This document shows, piece after piece, positions 27,192 through 34,509 of a stretch of 64,000 bases of DNA (its first letter is position 1; each line of letters begins with the position of its first letter). Source of the stretch: Rhodococcus rhodochrous (lineage in GTDB: Bacteria; Actinomycetota; Actinomycetes; Mycobacteriales; Mycobacteriaceae); NCBI RefSeq assembly GCF_014854695.1, contig NZ_CP027557.1, positions 4,690,891-4,754,890 on the forward strand, given 5' to 3'. Below the pieces are notes generated by a model. That model was not told the DNA's origin. It saw nothing but the letters and a program-made list of their open reading frames with translations, and ran no database searches. Made by a program: the position numbers and the translations under genes.

Positions 27192-27209
27192 TAGTTGCGC
27201 AAGCAACTA
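27192..27209. promoter_or_regulatory. MarR-type palindromic operator upstream of yceI
   Basis: TAGTTGC-GCAA-GCAACTA is a perfect inverted repeat with 7-bp arms. It lies 58 bp before the YceI ATG. Palindromes of the TTGCnnnnGCAA type are typical MarR/OhrR-family operators. No marR gene lies in the window. Confidence 0.6.
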
Positions 27210-27266
27210 TTCGGTGGCATGGTTGTCGACAAGCAGTTGAAAGTTTAATCATCGAGGAGGACCACC

Positions 27267-27821
27267 ATGACCACCGCCACCACCACCTTCCCCGGCCTGA
27301 CCACCGGCACCTGGGCTATCGACCCCGTCCACTCGAACGTGGGCTTCACCGTCCGGCACCTCGTCGTCAGCAAGGTTCGCGGCACCTTCGAGAACTTCTC
27401 CGGCGCCATCACCGTCGCCGAGGACGGCACCGCATCGGTGAACGCCGAGATCGACGTCAAGTCGATCAACACCAAGAACGCCGACCGCGACGCGCACATC
27501 CGCTCCGCCGACTTCTTCGACGCCGAGCAGTTCCCCGTCGCCACCTTCACCTCGACCGACGTGCGTGCCGACGGTGACGACTACATCGTCACGGGCGACT
27601 TCACGCTCCACGGTGTCACCCGCCCGGTCGACCTGAAGCTCGAGTTCAACGGCGTCAACCCCGGCATGGGCCAGGGTCCGGTCGCCGGCTTCGAGGCCAC
27701 CACCGTCATCAACCGCAAGGATTTCGGCATCAGCATCGAGATGCCGCTCGAAGGCGGCGGAGCCGTCGTCGGCGACAAGATCACCATCACCCTCGAGATC
27801 GAGGCCGGCCTGCAGGCCTGA
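27267..27821 (+). CDS. YceI-family lipid-binding protein
   Basis: A 184-residue protein with the YceI lipocalin-like barrel. Family motifs are WAIDPVHSNVGFTVRHLVVS, FENFSGAITV, RDAHIRSADFFDAEQFPVATF, GDFTLHGVTRPVDL and the ending VINRKDFGI. Members bind isoprenoid or fatty lipids in the hydrophobic barrel. No signal peptide is present, so this copy is cytoplasmic. The ATG has a strong GAGGAGG site, and the upstream palindrome suggests control by a MarR-like regulator. Confidence 0.93.
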   Translation: MTTATTTFPGLTTGTWAIDPVHSNVGFTVRHLVVSKVRGTFENFSGAITVAEDGTASVNAEIDVKSINTKNADRDAHIRSADFFDAEQFPVATFTSTDVRADGDDYIVTGDFTLHGVTRPVDLKLEFNGVNPGMGQGPVAGFEATTVINRKDFGISIEMPLEGGGAVVGDKITITLEIEAGLQA

Positions 27822-27834
27822 CCCCTCTCGCAGA

Positions 27835-27868
27835 CGACAGCGCCCCTGCTCCGGCAGGGGCGCTGTCG
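27835..27868. terminator. Terminator after yceI
   Basis: CGACAGCGCCCCTGC and GCAGGGGCGCTGTCG are exact 15-bp arms around a 4-nt loop, 14 bp after the yceI stop. Confidence 0.85.
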
Positions 27869-27944
27869 CGTTCCACCCGCTCCACCGGCCCGAATCGTGC
27901 TCGAGAGCACGCACCGGAGATTCCGACGCGCCCCGCGCCGCCGC

Positions 27945-27950
27945 TACTCT
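27945..27950 (+). promoter_or_regulatory. -10 box of probable leaderless promoter
   Basis: TACTCT ends 6 nt before the GTG at 27957 and no ribosome binding site is present. Confidence 0.4.
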
Positions 27951-27956
27951 GGACCC

Positions 27957-28337
27957 GTGAAGAAGTACACCCCGGCGTTGGCGATCGACGTCGTTCTCGT
28001 CGTCGTATTCGCCGTGCTCGGTCGTTCCAGCCACGACGAAGTGCTCGATCTCGTGGGGCTCGCAGGAACGGCATGGCCGTTCCTCGGCGGCCTCACCGCC
28101 GGATGGTTCTTCACCGCGTGGCTCTACCGCGACAAGTTCGACGCCTTCGCAGCCGTTCCCACCGGACTGCTCGTGTGGGTGAGCACCCTCGTCGTGGGGA
28201 TGCTGCTGCGGGCCGTCACCGGTCAGGGCACCGCGACCGCCTTCATCATCGTCGCGACGATCTTCCTGGGCCTGTTCCTGGTGGGCTGGCGCGTCGTCGT
28301 CGGACTGCTCCAGCGTCGCAGGGTCGACGCCCACTGA
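27957..28337 (+). CDS. DUF3054 four-helix membrane protein
   Basis: A 126-residue protein with four membrane helices: LAIDVVLVVVFAVLG, GTAWPFLGGLTAGWFFTAWL, VPTGLLVWVSTLVVGMLL and ATAFIIVATIFLGLFLVGW. The segment AWPFLGGLTAGW is characteristic of DUF3054. The function is unknown. The GTG at 27957 follows a -10 box closely; an upstream in-frame extension would lie inside the promoter and is rejected. It is followed by a peptide symporter gene after 113 bp. Confidence 0.85.
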   Translation: MKKYTPALAIDVVLVVVFAVLGRSSHDEVLDLVGLAGTAWPFLGGLTAGWFFTAWLYRDKFDAFAAVPTGLLVWVSTLVVGMLLRAVTGQGTATAFIIVATIFLGLFLVGWRVVVGLLQRRRVDAH

Positions 28338-28364
28338 CCTGCACCGACTTCCCGGTCTCGTTTC

Positions 28365-28418
28365 TCACACTCGCACCGAAGTGTGATCTGCGACCGCGGG
28401 ATACGCGAATTTTTCGCG
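28365..28418. promoter_or_regulatory. Two inverted repeats between DUF3054 and the peptide transporter gene
   Basis: TCACACT/AGTGTGA (28365-28371 with 28380-28386) and CGCGAA-TTT-TTCGCG (28404-28418) lie in the 113-bp gap. The first could be a weak terminator of the preceding gene. The second is a compact palindrome 33 bp before the transporter start and could be an operator. Confidence 0.45.
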
Positions 28419-28450
28419 CTCGCGCCCCGTGCGGTGGAACAGTGGAGATC

Positions 28451-29923
28451 ATGTCCACGCTGGAACCACCTACCCTGACCGGGTCGCGATCCGACCATCG
28501 GTTCTTCGGTCAGCCACTACCCCTGGCCAACCTGTTCGGTGTCGAGATGTGGGAGCGATTCTCCTTCTACGGCATGCAGGGCATCCTGATCTACTACCTG
28601 TACTACTCGGCATCCGAGGGCGGGTTGGGGATCAGCCAGGGGGCCGCGACCTCCATCGTCGGCGCCTACGGCGGCACGGTCTACCTGTCGACGATTCTCG
28701 GGGCGTGGATCGCCGACCGATTGCTGGGTTCCGAACGGACCCTGTTCTACAGCGCCGTGCTCATCATGTTCGGCCACATCGCGCTCGCGGTGCTGCCCGG
28801 TTTCGTCGGGGTGGGTGTCGGCCTGGTGCTGGTCGCGTTCGGTAGCGGTGGTCTGAAGGCCACGGCGACGTCGATCGTCGGCGATCTCTACGACGAGCAG
28901 GACACCCGCCGCGACGCCGGTTTCTCCATCTTCTACATGGGCGTGAACATCGGCGCGCTCGTCGGCCCGCTGCTCACCGGCTTCCTGCAGACGCGCTACG
29001 GCTTCCACTGGGGCTTCGGTCTCGCCGCGGTCGGCATGTTCCTCGGCCTGCTGCAGTACACGATCTACCGCAAGCATCTCGGCGACATCGGCAAGGTGCC
29101 GCCCCACCCGCTGCCCGCCGAGACGCGCACGAAAGCCGCCGGGATCGGTCTGGTCGCCGTGGTCCTCATCGCGGTCGCCGCGCTGACCGGCCTCGTCACG
29201 ACGAGCAACATGTCCGACATCGTCGTCGCCCTGACCATCATCGCGACGATCACCTATTTCGTCATCATGCTGTCGAGCAAGCAGATCACGCCGATCGAGC
29301 GCAGCCGGGTGCTGTCGTTCATCCCGATGTTCATCGCCAGCGCGGTGTTCTGGTCGCTCTTCCAGCAGCAGTTCACGATGGTCGCCGTCTACGCCGACAC
29401 ACGCCTGGACCGCGATCTGTTCGGGTGGGAGTTCCCGCCGTCCTGGGTGCAGTCGATCAACCCGGTCTTCATCATCCTGTTCGCGGGTGCCTTCGCCGCC
29501 GTGTGGACCAAACTCGGACCGCGTCAGCCCTCGTCGCCCATCAAGTTCGCCGCGGGCACGATCATCATGGGCATCGCCTTCCTGTGCTTCATCCCCATGG
29601 CCGGTGGCGGCCCCAACAGCGCTCCGTTGCTCGGACTCGTCTTCATCCTGCTGCTGTTCACCTTCGCCGAGCTGTTCCTGTCCCCCGTCGGACTGTCGCT
29701 GTCGACGAAGCTCGCGCCGAAGAACTTCCACACACAGATGGTCGCGTTGTTCTACCTGTCCGTCGCGTGCGGCACGGCCATGGCCGGCACCCTCGCCGGG
29801 TTCTACGACGAGAACAACGAGGTGCCGTACTACCTGTGGATCGGCGGAGCATCGATCGCAGTGGGCATCGTGCTGGCACTGTTCGCGCCGCGCATCAAGA
29901 AGCTCATGCACGGCGTGCAGTAA
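28451..29923 (+). CDS. POT/PTR-family proton-dependent oligopeptide transporter
   Basis: A 490-residue MFS-fold membrane transporter with 12-14 helices that imports di- and tripeptides with protons. The proton-coupling ExxERFxYY-type motif is GVEMWERFSFYGMQG in helix 1. Other POT features are GGTVYLSTILGAWIADRLLG, FYMGVNIGALVGPLLTGFLQ and an FSPF-like region near ELFLSPVGLS. Full length for the DtpT-like group. The ATG at 28451 is the start that leaves the DRRFFG-like N terminus intact (SDHRFFGQPLPLANL). It is convergent with the TauE gene, 22 bp apart. Confidence 0.92.
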   Translation: MSTLEPPTLTGSRSDHRFFGQPLPLANLFGVEMWERFSFYGMQGILIYYLYYSASEGGLGISQGAATSIVGAYGGTVYLSTILGAWIADRLLGSERTLFYSAVLIMFGHIALAVLPGFVGVGVGLVLVAFGSGGLKATATSIVGDLYDEQDTRRDAGFSIFYMGVNIGALVGPLLTGFLQTRYGFHWGFGLAAVGMFLGLLQYTIYRKHLGDIGKVPPHPLPAETRTKAAGIGLVAVVLIAVAALTGLVTTSNMSDIVVALTIIATITYFVIMLSSKQITPIERSRVLSFIPMFIASAVFWSLFQQQFTMVAVYADTRLDRDLFGWEFPPSWVQSINPVFIILFAGAFAAVWTKLGPRQPSSPIKFAAGTIIMGIAFLCFIPMAGGGPNSAPLLGLVFILLLFTFAELFLSPVGLSLSTKLAPKNFHTQMVALFYLSVACGTAMAGTLAGFYDENNEVPYYLWIGGASIAVGIVLALFAPRIKKLMHGVQ

Positions 29924-29945
29924 TACCGCTGCACAGGGACACCAC

Positions 29946-30683
29946 TCAGCGGAGAGCGAGCCATACCGCCAACCCGAACCCTGCGAGCGCGACACCCACG
30001 CGCAGCAGGTTCGGGGGTATGCGCCGTACGAGCGGCGGACCGCAGTAGCCACCGGCGAACGCGCCGACGGCCATCGCGGCCGCCGCTCCCCAGTGCACGG
30101 GCCCGAAGACGGCGAACCCGATCGCCGCGACGAGATTGGCGACGCCGAGCAGGTAGCTCTTGAGGATGCTCGCGCGCCAGATCTGCTCGGAGGTGCAGAT
30201 CAGCACCAGCGCGTAGAAGACGACGCCCGCGCCGGCCCCGAAGTATCCGCCGTAGACCGCGACGACGAAGACCGCCACGGAGAACACCCGCGGCAGGTCG
30301 CGGCCGCCGGCCAGAGTGCGGATGCGTGGTTGGAGCAGCAGCGCGAGAGCGGCGAGCGCGACAAAGCCCGGAACGATCGCCTCGAACGAGTCGGGCGGGG
30401 CGACGAGCAGGACAGCCGCGCCGACCACGCCGCCGAGCGCGGCATAGAGCGTCCACCACCACACGCGGGGGCCGGTGTCGACGACCTCCCGCGCCGAATT
30501 GGTCAGCGCCCCGACACCGACACCGACCATCGCGACGGTGTTGGTGACGTTCGCCGCGACCGGCGGGAGGCCGACGGCGAGCAACGCCGGATACGAGACG
30601 ATCGACGCCAGGCCGGTGACGAACCCGACGACACCCGCGAAGAATCCGGCAACCACGAGCAGGGCCAGATCGAGGACGGTCAC
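29946..30683 (-). CDS. TauE/SafE-family membrane exporter
   Basis: A 245-residue membrane protein with about eight helices in two repeats, as in the TauE/SafE (4-toluene sulfonate uptake/sulfite exporter) family. Typical segments are GFFAGVVGFVTGLASIVSYP and AVYGGYFGAGAGVVFYALVL; each holds the G-x-x-x-G re-entrant region. Substrates in the family are sulfite, sulfoacetate or other organosulfonates, but the function of this copy is unknown. GTG start at 30683, 17 bp after a block of three 30-bp repeats that separates it from the penicillin-binding-like gene on the same strand. Confidence 0.88.
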   Translation of the reverse strand: MTVLDLALLVVAGFFAGVVGFVTGLASIVSYPALLAVGLPPVAANVTNTVAMVGVGVGALTNSAREVVDTGPRVWWWTLYAALGGVVGAAVLLVAPPDSFEAIVPGFVALAALALLLQPRIRTLAGGRDLPRVFSVAVFVVAVYGGYFGAGAGVVFYALVLICTSEQIWRASILKSYLLGVANLVAAIGFAVFGPVHWGAAAAMAVGAFAGGYCGPPLVRRIPPNLLRVGVALAGFGLAVWLALR

Positions 30684-30700
30684 GGTCGCTCAACGTACCT

Positions 30701-30790
30701 GTACGCCGCGGACCGGCCTCCGGTGGATCAGTACGCCGCGGACCGACCTCCGGCCGATCAGTACACCATGGACCGACCTCCGGCCGATCA
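30701..30790. repeat. Three tandem 30-bp intergenic repeats (MIRU-like)
   Basis: Units start at 30701, 30731 and 30761, each beginning with GTAC and ending with GATCA, with 2-5 differences. The last unit contains the stop codon of the upstream penicillin-binding-like gene. On the minus strand every unit has TGATC and a GGAGG element; in the unit at 30761 the GGAGG is followed 7 nt later by ATG GTG TAC TGA, a three-codon minicistron. There are no spacers, so it is not CRISPR. Confidence 0.85.
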
Positions 30791-32467
30791 GTCCCCGAGC
30801 AGTGGTTCTCCGAGCTTGCGCAGGAAGGTGTCGGCCATCTTGATCGCGCGGTCGCCGCCGTCGGCATCGGCGACGAAGACCGCGAAGGCCAGGTCGCCGC
30901 CGGTGTAACCGAAGAACCAGCGGTCCTCGCCGCTCGCCGCGGCGATACCCGCGAGACCGGCGTGTCCGCGGAGGAAGGACGCCGGACCGTTCTGCACGTT
31001 GTCGATCATCATGCCGCGCAGGGCGTCGATCACCGAACCGGGCAGCGCTTCGGGGGCGTCGTGGACGACCGTCTCCTGTCCCTGCACGATCGTCGGGACA
31101 GCGGCACTGCCCCGCGCGACCGAGGCGGCCAGCACCGCAGCGCCGAGCGGCGTGATCAGGTTCTCGTCGGAGTCCGATCCGGCGAACTGGACCACTCCGG
31201 AGCGGTTGTGCCCGATCTGCGAGGTCTCGAACTCGAAGCCCGGCACGTCGTAGTCGACACCGAGGCCGAGGCGACGGGCGGTGGAGGCGACGTCGTCGGA
31301 CCCCACGTCGTTCGGATCGACGCCGCGCTCGAGGCCGGCCGCCAGCCGGACCGGATCGAGAACGCCGCCGGCCGGGTAGAGGCCGTGGGTGATGACGGGA
31401 CCGAGTTCCATGGCCCAGTTGTTGACGTCGGCGGCGAGGATGCCACCGGTCGACGGCTGGATGGCCACCAGCGCGGCCGGGGTACCGGCGGTGACGACCG
31501 CTTCCTTCGCGGCGAGCTGCACCTGGGAGTCGACGGTCGCCTGCAGGTCCGGGGGCGGCGGGCCCTGGAAGCCGGCCACCTGGATCGGACCGTCCTCGGG
31601 ATCCTCGAGGGTGACCGCCCAGCCCGCCGTCCGGTCGCGTTCGAGCTGCCACGCCGAGCGCAGCGAGTCGAGCAGTGGCGTGGAGATCCGCCGATCCGCG
31701 CTGATCAGGGTGGGTGTAGTGAGCACCTCGACCCCAGGGATCGACACGATGCCGTCCTCGAGGAACTGGTAGTCCTGGTCGCGGAGCTTGACCGCCGTGA
31801 TCCGGTTGCCGGGGTTCTCCGCCATCCGCTCCTGCATCAGCTGGGCGGTGATGACGGGCGCGACCGGCTCGAGAACCGCCGCGAGACGAGTGGTGGTGTC
31901 GACGGGATCGGGCATCGCCGCCGGGTCGAGCACCACGGCGTTGATGGTCTGTTCCTCCATGAGGAGACGGCCCGTGCGGTCGAAGATCTTCGGCGGTGCG
32001 GCGTCGGTGCGCACGTGGTGGACGGTGCGTCCGCCCGACAGGTCGGGGACGACGACCTCCGGGTCCCAGGACACACGCCAGCCGACGGCGAGCTTCCGTA
32101 CCGAACCGGTGACCTGATACGACCAGTCCTTGCCCTCGCCGAAATTCCATCCGGCGGAGAGCGTGAAGTATCCCGAGTCGTCGTTGAGTTCGACGAGCTG
32201 GGTGACGTCGTAGTCGACGGTGCCGTCGGACAGTCCGTCGTACATCTGCGAGATCGTTTCCTCCGCCGCGTTCGGGTAGGAGGTCAGGGCCGCTGCTGCG
32301 CCCGCATCACGCTCGTCGAGTGCGGCGACGAAGTCGTCGACGAGGCGTTGCGCCTCGCTTCGAGAATCCGAGAACACAACCGTCGTCAGCGCGACGACAG
32401 CCACGACGAGGCACACGGCCAGCGCGACGATGCGCCCCCGCTTCCCCCGCCAATCACGAAATCTCAT
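30788..32467 (-). CDS. Penicillin-binding-protein paralog lacking all transpeptidase motifs
   Basis: A 559-residue protein: an N-terminal signal anchor (RIVALAVCLVVAVVALTTVV), a MecA-type NTF2-like domain (about 40-150, AQRLVDDFVAALDERDAGA to DWSYQVTGSV), a PBP dimerisation-like part, and a transpeptidase fold with the LVAIQPSTGGILA strand. The catalytic SxxK is replaced by G368-V-L-D371, a 47-residue block with the SxN motif is missing compared with its neighbour, and KTG is replaced by I508-A-A. It therefore cannot acylate substrate. It follows the intact paralog on the same strand and probably arose by duplication. It may scaffold or regulate peptidoglycan synthesis. ATG start at 32467 after AAGG. 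Confidence 0.9.
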   Translation of the reverse strand: MRFRDWRGKRGRIVALAVCLVVAVVALTTVVFSDSRSEAQRLVDDFVAALDERDAGAAAALTSYPNAAEETISQMYDGLSDGTVDYDVTQLVELNDDSGYFTLSAGWNFGEGKDWSYQVTGSVRKLAVGWRVSWDPEVVVPDLSGGRTVHHVRTDAAPPKIFDRTGRLLMEEQTINAVVLDPAAMPDPVDTTTRLAAVLEPVAPVITAQLMQERMAENPGNRITAVKLRDQDYQFLEDGIVSIPGVEVLTTPTLISADRRISTPLLDSLRSAWQLERDRTAGWAVTLEDPEDGPIQVAGFQGPPPPDLQATVDSQVQLAAKEAVVTAGTPAALVAIQPSTGGILAADVNNWAMELGPVITHGLYPAGGVLDPVRLAAGLERGVDPNDVGSDDVASTARRLGLGVDYDVPGFEFETSQIGHNRSGVVQFAGSDSDENLITPLGAAVLAASVARGSAAVPTIVQGQETVVHDAPEALPGSVIDALRGMMIDNVQNGPASFLRGHAGLAGIAAASGEDRWFFGYTGGDLAFAVFVADADGGDRAIKMADTFLRKLGEPLLGD

Positions 32468-32546
32468 ATGTAACAACCTTCACTTCAGTCACACGAGATA
32501 CCAGCACGCGTTGTGCACGAACACATCACAATTGCGCCACGCGTCC

Positions 32547-34316
32547 CTACCCCCTCAGCCATCGCCCCGCCGCCTCGACGGCAGGGGCCGAGCCGTCCGC
32601 CCCCGACACGAACACCGCAAAGGCAAGATTATCCTGTGATCCGATAAACCAGCCGTGCGCCCCGACGTTGTCACCGTACTCCGCCGTCCCCGTCTTCCCC
32701 GCCAGATCGGGAATGTCGCGCAACGTGCCGGCTGTACCCTCGATCACAGTCTCGCGCATCATCTCTCGCAGTGCCGCGAGCACGTTCTCGGGCATCGGTT
32801 CGGCGTCCCGATCCGCGGTCGCCGGCTGCCCCTCGACAATCGCCGGAACCGGCGTTCGACCGTTCGCCACCGAGGCTGCGACCAGCGCCATCCCGAACGG
32901 CGACGCCGTCACCTGCCCCTGCCCGATCGCTGCCTCCACGCGGGCCGCATCGGTGTCGGCGACCGGCACGTCACCCGTGACCGTGACGAGACCGGGCGTG
33001 ACGTAATCGATGCCGAGACCGAACCGTTCTGCAGTCGCGCGCAGGGCGTCGGGCGGCAGGTCCAGAGCGAGCCGCCCCATCGTCGTATTGCACGAGAACG
33101 CGAACGCGGTGTGCAGCGGCACCGGGCCGAGATCGAAGTTCTCGTCGTTGGGGATCGTGCGCGAACCGATCGAGGCGACGCCCGGGCACGGCAGCACGGT
33201 GTCGGGTTCGGCGAGCCCGGCATCGAGCGCCGCCGCGGTCGTCACCACCTTGAACGTCGACCCCGGCGGGTAGAGGCCGGTCGCGGCGATCGGCCCCTCG
33301 GCGTCGGCCTCGTCGTTCTGGGCCATCGTGCGGATCGCGCCCGTCGAGGGTTCGATCCCGACGATTACCGCGGGCGTGTCGAAACCGGCGAGGACCTCCT
33401 CGGCCCGTCGCTGCAGGTCGAGATCGATCGTGCTGGTCAGGTCGGGTGCCTCCGGTCCCGCTTCGCCGGCGACCTGGCTCGTCGTGCCGTCCGCCGCGAC
33501 CCGCCGGATCACCCAGCCCGCCGAGGCGTCCTGCCCCTCCTGCCAGAGTTCGGCGAGGCCGGACCACACGGGCGAGGCGAGATCGCGCTCGGTGGTGAGC
33601 AGACGGGTCTGCGGCACGAGCGTCACACCGGGCAGCGCGGCGAGGCGATCCTCGATCGGCGCGAGGTCCTCCTCACGCAGCGTGATCACTCCCGCAGTCC
33701 CGCCGGCGGCCGCCGCGACCTGCTCGGCGAGGCTCTCCGCCGTGATGGTCGGAACGACCGTGGCCAGCACGGGAGCGACCGCGGCGGGATCGGCGGTCGC
33801 ATCCAGGTTCACGACGGTGACGACCTGCTCCCCCATGAGCGGCCGCCCGGCCCGGTCGAAGATCGTGGGCGGGGCACCGACGGTGGTCAGGTACTCCAGC
33901 GACGCGCCACCCGCCAGCTCCGGCGACAGCACCGTGGGATCCCAGCGGACCCGCCACGCATCGGCCTCCGGATCCTCCGTCGCGCTGCCGGTGGTGCGGT
34001 ACGACCAGTCGCGACCCTCCCCGAAGGTCCACGTCACGTCGAGCTCGAAGGTGTCGTCGTCGCCCGTCCCCGCGACACTCACGGTGGGATCGTCGTGGCC
34101 GAGCCCGGCGAAGAGGGCGTCGATCGCGGACTCCGCGGCCACCGGATCGGTGGTCGACGCCGCCGCGCCGGAGACGTCGCCGGCGTCGAGAGCGGCAGCG
34201 AACTCCTCCGCGATCGTCTCCGGCTGATCGGGGCCGGTCGCACACGCCGACAGCGACAGCACCGTGGCTGCCGCGACACCCATACCAATCAGTCGGATCC
34301 GCACGGTCCCGATCAT
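32547..34316 (-). CDS. Penicillin-binding transpeptidase lipoprotein (Rv2864c-like)
   Basis: A 589-residue D,D-transpeptidase that cross-links peptidoglycan outside the membrane. The N terminus is a lipoprotein signal with lipobox LSAC (VRIRLIGMGVAAATVLSLSA then C25 region). A MecA_N/NTF2-like domain covers about 30-140 (EEFAAALDAGDVSGAAA to DWSYRTTGSATED). The active-site motifs are S353-T-F-K356 (LYPPGSTFKVVT), S408-C-N410 (AFSCNTTMGRLA) and K541-T-G543 (DLAGKTGTAEYGD). The sequence is complete, so this copy should bind beta-lactams. It precedes an inactive paralog by 79 bp and is divergent from an ABC-F ATPase. Confidence 0.93.
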   Translation of the reverse strand: MIGTVRIRLIGMGVAAATVLSLSACATGPDQPETIAEEFAAALDAGDVSGAAASTTDPVAAESAIDALFAGLGHDDPTVSVAGTGDDDTFELDVTWTFGEGRDWSYRTTGSATEDPEADAWRVRWDPTVLSPELAGGASLEYLTTVGAPPTIFDRAGRPLMGEQVVTVVNLDATADPAAVAPVLATVVPTITAESLAEQVAAAAGGTAGVITLREEDLAPIEDRLAALPGVTLVPQTRLLTTERDLASPVWSGLAELWQEGQDASAGWVIRRVAADGTTSQVAGEAGPEAPDLTSTIDLDLQRRAEEVLAGFDTPAVIVGIEPSTGAIRTMAQNDEADAEGPIAATGLYPPGSTFKVVTTAAALDAGLAEPDTVLPCPGVASIGSRTIPNDENFDLGPVPLHTAFAFSCNTTMGRLALDLPPDALRATAERFGLGIDYVTPGLVTVTGDVPVADTDAARVEAAIGQGQVTASPFGMALVAASVANGRTPVPAIVEGQPATADRDAEPMPENVLAALREMMRETVIEGTAGTLRDIPDLAGKTGTAEYGDNVGAHGWFIGSQDNLAFAVFVSGADGSAPAVEAAGRWLRG

Positions 34317-34388
34317 GCCTGCACTTCCGAGCCCGTGCCTGTTATCGCAGGTAGGAGTCGGGGTGAAATATTCGGTTGCATACCGGAC

Positions 34389-34423
34389 GGTGCGGGATCA
34401 CCATGGTGTTCGCATCCCGTACC
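34389..34423. promoter_or_regulatory. Hairpin in the leader before the ABC-F gene
   Basis: GGTGCGGGAT (34389-34398) pairs with ATCCCGTACC (34414-34423) with one G-U pair, and the loop holds ACCATGGT. It lies 87 bp before the ABC-F ATG in the 193-bp divergent region. ABC-F resistance genes are often controlled by leader attenuation, but no clear regulatory peptide was found here. Confidence 0.45.
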
Positions 34424-34509
34424 CGTCGATCGGAGAAGTCCGTTGCTCCTGTGAGAGGTCCCGTCCCCCGCGCACTCGCGCAATCGACCCTCACCCTTCG
34501 GGAGCCACC

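Noticed and set aside
30701..30790. CRISPR array
   Set aside because: Three copies are directly adjacent without spacers and no cas gene is nearby.
34334..34456. 40-codon leader frame before the ABC-F gene
   Set aside because: A GTG frame exists but has no ribosome binding site, no repeated codon pattern, and continues from the upstream gene's antisense frame.
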